Positions 61,131-64,000 of a stretch of 64,000 nt of DNA are shown here, one piece after another. The notes under the pieces are model-generated. The model ran no database searches. It was not told the DNA's origin and saw only the letters and a list, made by a program, of their open reading frames with translations. The stretch is from Atherix ibis (lineage: Eukaryota > Arthropoda > Insecta > Diptera > Athericidae): positions 17,275,933 to 17,339,932 of the forward strand of contig OY282608.1 of NCBI GenBank assembly GCA_958298945.1, given 5' to 3'. Position numbers and translations under genes: made by a program. The first letter of the stretch is position 1, and every line of letters begins with the position of its first letter.

Positions 61131-61639
61131 AAGCTAACAAACCAACAAAATACCAAACCAACAAGCCAACAAGCCAACAAACCAACACAAACCAACAAGC
61201 CAACAAACCAACAAACATACAAACCAACAAGCCAACAAACCAACAAACCAACAAGCCAACAAGCCAACAAACTAACAAGCCAACAAACCAACAAACAAAT
61301 AAACCAACAAACCAACAAACCAACAAACCAACAAACCAACAAACCAAAAAACCAACAAACCAACAAGCCAACAAGCCAACAAACCAACAAACTAACAAAC
61401 CAACAAACGAACTAACCAACAAACCAACAAACCAACAAGACAACAAGCCAACAAACCAACAAACCAACAAACCAACAAACCAACAAACTAAGTAACCAAC
61501 AAGCCAACAAACCAACAAACCAACAAGCCAACAAGCCAACAAACCAACAAACCAACAAGCCAACAAACCAACAAACCAACAAACCAAAAAACCAACAAAC
61601 CAACAAACCAACAAACCAACAAACCAACAAACCAACAAG

Positions 61640-62086
61640 CCAACAAGCCAACAAACCAACAAACCAACAAACCAACAAGCCAACAAACCAACAAGCTAAC
61701 AAACCAACAAACCAACAAACAAAGTAACCAAAAAGCCAACAAACTAACAAATCAACAAGCCAACAAGCCAACAAACCAACAAACCAACAAAGCAACAAGC
61801 CAACAAGCCAACAAACCAACAAACCAACAAGCCAACGAACCAACAAGCCAACAAGCCAACAAACCAACAAACCAACAAACCAACAAGCCAACAAACCAAC
61901 AAACCAACAAGCCAATAAACCAACAAACCAACAAACCAACAAACCAACAAGCCAACAAGCCAACAAACCAACAAACCAACAAGCCAACAAACCAACAAAC
62001 CAACAAACCGATAAGCCAACAAACCAACAAGCCAACAAACCAACAAACCAAAAACCAAGTAACCAAAAAGCCAACAAACCAACAAG
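61640..62086 (+). repeat. 447-bp tandem duplication, copy 1
   Basis: AAAGTAACC at 61,722, AACGAACC at 61,834 and the 1-base loss CCAAAAACC at 62,048 recur at +447 (62,169, 62,281 and 62,495). 447 is 56 units minus one base, because each copy carries the same 1-base loss. No internal difference was noticed; the left boundary is uncertain by a few units. Confidence 0.88.
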
Positions 62087-62533
62087 CCAACAAGCCAACA
62101 AACCAACAAACCAACAAACCAACAAGCCAACAAACCAACAAGCTAACAAACCAACAAACCAACAAACAAAGTAACCAAAAAGCCAACAAACTAACAAATC
62201 AACAAGCCAACAAGCCAACAAACCAACAAACCAACAAAGCAACAAGCCAACAAGCCAACAAACCAACAAACCAACAAGCCAACGAACCAACAAGCCAACA
62301 AGCCAACAAACCAACAAACCAACAAACCAACAAGCCAACAAACCAACAAACCAACAAGCCAATAAACCAACAAACCAACAAACCAACAAACCAACAAGCC
62401 AACAAGCCAACAAACCAACAAACCAACAAGCCAACAAACCAACAAACCAACAAACCGATAAGCCAACAAACCAACAAGCCAACAAACCAACAAACCAAAA
62501 ACCAAGTAACCAAAAAGCCAACAAGCCAACAAG
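62087..62533 (+). repeat. 447-bp tandem duplication, copy 2
   Basis: Head-to-tail partner of 61,640-62,086. Just past the CCAAAAACCAAGTAACC header the two copies differ (an extra CCAACAAA unit after 62,070), which marks the junction. Confidence 0.87.
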
Positions 62534-64000
62534 CCAACAAACCAACAAACCAACAAGCCAACAAACCAAATAACCAACAAACCAACAAACCAACAAGCCA
62601 ACAAGCCAACAAACCAACAAACCAACAAGCCAACAAACCAACAAACCAACAAACTAAGTAACCAACAAGCCAACAAACCAACAAACCAACAAGCCAACAA
62701 GCCAACAAACCAACAAACCAACAGGTCAACAAACCAACAAATCAACAAACCAACAAACCAAAAAACCAACAAACCAACAAACCAACAAACCAACAAACCA
62801 ACAAACCAACAAACCAACAAGCCAACAAGCCAACAAACCAACAAACCAACAAGCCAACAAACCAACAAACCAAGTAACCAAAAAGCCAACAAACTAACAA
62901 ACCAACAAGCAAACAAGCCAGCAAAACAACAAACCAACAAACCAACAAGCCAAAAAACCAACAAACCAACAAGCCAACAAGCCAACAAACCAACAAACCA
63001 ACAAGCCAACAAACCAACAAACCAACAAACCAACAAACCAACAAACCAACAAACCAACAAGCCAACAAGCCAACAAACCAACAAACCAACAAACCAACAA
63101 ACCGACAAGCCAACAAACCAACAAGCCAACAAACCAACAAACCAACAAACCAACAAACCAAGTAACCAAGAAGCCAACAAGCCAACAAGCCAACAAACCA
63201 ACAAACCAACAAGCCAACAAACCAACAAACCAACAATCCAACAAGCCAACAAACCAACAAACCAACAAACCAACAAGCCAACAAACCAACAAACCAACAA
63301 TCCAACAAGCCAACAAGCCAACAAACCAACAGGCCAATAAACCAACAAACGAACAAACAAAAAAACCAACAAACCAACAAACCAACAAACCAACAAACCA
63401 ACAAACTAACAAGCCAACAAGCCAACAAACCAACAAACCAACAAACCAAAAAGCCAACAAACCAACTAGCCAACAAACCAACAAACCAACAAACCAAGTA
63501 ACCAAAAAGCCAACAAACTAACAAACCAACAAGCAAACAAGCCAACAAACCAACAAACCAACAAAGCAACAAGCCAACAAGCCAACAAACCAACAAACCA
63601 ACAAGCCAACAAACCAACAAGCCAACAAGCCAACAAACCAACAAACCAACAAACCAACAAGCCAAAAAACCAACAAACCAACAAGCCAAAAAACCAACAA
63701 ACCAACAAACCAACAAACCAACAAACCAACAAACCAACAAACCAACAAGCCATCAAGGCAACAAACCAACAAACCAACAAACCAACAAGCCAACAAACCA
63801 ACAAGCCAGCAAACCAACAAACCAACAAACCAAGTAACCAAAAAGCCAACAAACCGACAAGACAACAAACCAACAAGCCAACAAACCAACAAACCAACAA
63901 ACCAAGTAACCAAAAAGCCAACTAGCCAACAAGCCAACAAACCAACAAACCAACAAGCCAACAAACCAACAAACCAACAAGCCAACAAGCCAACAAACCA
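62534..64000 (+). repeat. Block 11: mixed satellite to the window edge
   Basis: Ordinary units with GTAAC headers at 62658, 62874, 63162, 63498, 63834 and 63906, all at multiples of 8. The last two headers are only 72 bases apart, the closest spacing in the window. The array continues past the edge. Confidence 0.75.

Larger units (their letters stand above)
53993..61193 (+). repeat. CAACACAAACC slip family (five copies)
   Basis: A 2-base gain giving CAACACAAACC occurs at 53,993, 56,443, 58,612, 58,894 and 61,183 and nowhere else that I saw. Four of the five are preceded by the same CTACCAAACC or ATACCAAACC variant, so they are copies of one event spread by duplication. Confidence 0.85.
241..63911 (+). 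repeat. GTAAC header: recurrent landmark of the higher-order repeat
   Basis: A variant unit CCAAGTAA, usually followed by CCAAAAAG, CCAACAAA, CTAACAAA, CCAACAAA, two CCAACAAG, some CCAACAAA and GCAACAAG, recurs about 126 times. Positions of the GTAA core include 241, 785, 1209, 1449, 1665, 2297, 2769, 3281, 3737, 4616, 5256, 5344, 5688, 5808, 6232, 6696, 7224, 7728, 9064, 9960, 10889, 11425, 12792, 13688, 14728, 15256, 16782, 17606, 18086, 19556, 21187, 21539, 22922, 23658, 25130, 26635, 28107, 30564, 31692, 34236, 35732, 36644, 39123, 41258, 43050, 44825, 46225, 47971, 49339, 50363, 51763, 53107, 54486, 55446, 57679, 59730, 60098, 61724, 62171, 63498 and 63906. Spacings are multiples of 8 unless a register slip lies between two copies. 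A second form runs CTAAGTAACCAACAAG (for example 1449, 13816, 21931, 39963, 49835, 61492). No protein-binding role can be claimed. Confidence 0.9.
1..64000 (+). repeat. Satellite array of an 8-bp unit (CCAACAAA/CCAACAAG)n
   Basis: Every stretch of the window reads as consecutive copies of CCAACAAA or CCAACAAG, about 8,000 units, with no unique sequence anywhere. The A/G choice at unit position 8 is the dominant polymorphism; rarer variants include CTAACAAA, GCAACAAG, CCAAAAAG, CCAAGTAA, CCAATAAA, CAAATAAA, CCAACGAA and CCATCAAA. On the + strand T is rare and G occurs almost only at unit position 8, so this strand is nearly pure A and C and its complement nearly pure G and T. No gene, promoter, terminator, tRNA, rRNA, transposon end or target-site duplication was seen. 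The array has no end in this window, so 64 kb is a minimum length. A large eukaryotic heterochromatic satellite is the natural reading (inference). The copy number depends on the assembly being right, which cannot be judged here. Confidence 0.97.

Noticed and set aside
397..63000. CAAATAAA units (AAACAAATAAACC) as possible TATA-like, polyadenylation or origin signals
   Set aside because: They are a recurrent two-substitution variant of the satellite unit, placed by duplication like the other landmarks. AATAAA proper is formed only incidentally, and no transcription unit is present.
1..64000. Hundreds of long open reading frames on both strands, up to about 820 codons (for example 43,220-45,691 on - and 55,919-57,046 on +).
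   Set aside because: They follow from a stop-free 8-base unit read in any frame. The - strand frames start mostly at TTG, end wherever a CTA or TCA variant falls on the + strand, overlap one another in different frames, and contain only one octapeptide repeat. No domain, no codon bias and no regulatory context.
1..64000. CRISPR array
   Set aside because: The period is 8 bases and there are no unique spacers between repeats of 20-40 bases.
1..64000. Telomeric repeat
   Set aside because: TTTGTTGG has GG and G runs and is reminiscent of GT-rich telomeres, but it matches no telomere unit I know, is heavily diverged, shows segmental duplications typical of internal satellites, and has no terminal end in the window. 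A telomere-derived origin cannot be excluded.
1..64000. G-quadruplexes on the - strand
   Set aside because: Only GG pairs separated by about six bases are present; runs of three or more G are essentially absent, so stable four-stranded structures are not predicted.
1..64000. Plant MYB AC-element (ACCAACA/ACCAACC-like) regulatory array
   Set aside because: The match is inherent in the repeat unit and occurs everywhere. There is no promoter, gene or spacing that would support regulation, and the kingdom is unknown.
1..64000. Simple low-complexity sequencing or assembly artefact
   Set aside because: A synthetic or homopolymer-like artefact would not show shared rare variants, nested duplications with exact offsets and territory-specific landmarks. 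Local false duplications (2,977-bp, 1,024-bp and 447-bp pairs) remain possible and need read support.
1..64000. Bacterial or phage origin
   Set aside because: A 64 kb array of an 8-base unit without any gene is not compatible with known prokaryotic genome organisation; a eukaryotic satellite fits better.

Overview
The whole 64 kb window is one uninterrupted satellite array. It is built from an 8-base unit, CCAACAAA on the + strand (TTTGTTGG on the - strand), with a very common variant CCAACAAG. I found no unique sequence, no flank, no gene, no RNA gene and no transposon; the array runs off both ends. An array of this size and kind points to eukaryotic heterochromatin (pericentromeric, subtelomeric or knob-like) in a long-read assembly. 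Nothing in the sequence names the species. AC-rich simple satellites are known in animals such as Drosophila virilis, but with a 7-base unit, so that is only an analogy.

The array is ordered. Units differ mainly by base substitutions, and the 8-base register is kept almost everywhere: I located about 28 places where it slips by 1-2 bases, and many of these are duplicated copies of the same slip. Recurrent variant units act as landmarks. The best is a GTAAC-bearing header, about 126 copies with a mean spacing near 0.5 kb, whose spacings are exact multiples of 8 wherever no slip lies between two copies. Other landmarks (CATCAAACGAAC, GTAACCATAAAG, CCAAGAAGCC, CAACACAAACC, CATGTTACC, five HindIII sites) are confined to parts of the window and show that it grew by repeated segmental duplication.

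Layout: 1-8.7 kb, mixed older block with diverged internal copies; 8.7-16.3 kb, a tandem duplication of about 3.73-3.83 kb, each copy holding two 488-bp subunits; 14.0-20.1 kb, a second overlapping duplication; 20.1-23.6 kb, mixed; 23.6-29.6 kb, a nearly perfect 2,977-bp tandem duplication; 29.6-48.6 kb, older interleaved copies (offsets about 6.08, 7.0, 2.1 and 3.9 kb); 48.6-50.6 kb, a nearly perfect 1,024-bp tandem duplication (128 units); 50.6-56.2 kb, mixed; 56.2-61.1 kb, a duplication of about 2.45 kb; 61.6-62.5 kb, a nearly perfect 447-bp duplication; 62.5-64 kb, mixed.

The many long open frames on both strands are artefacts. The unit has no stop codon in any frame, and because 8 is not a multiple of 3, every frame on a strand reads the same octapeptide (PTNQQTNK on +, FVGLLVCW on -). 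No genes work together here; what can be read is the duplication history of a satellite.
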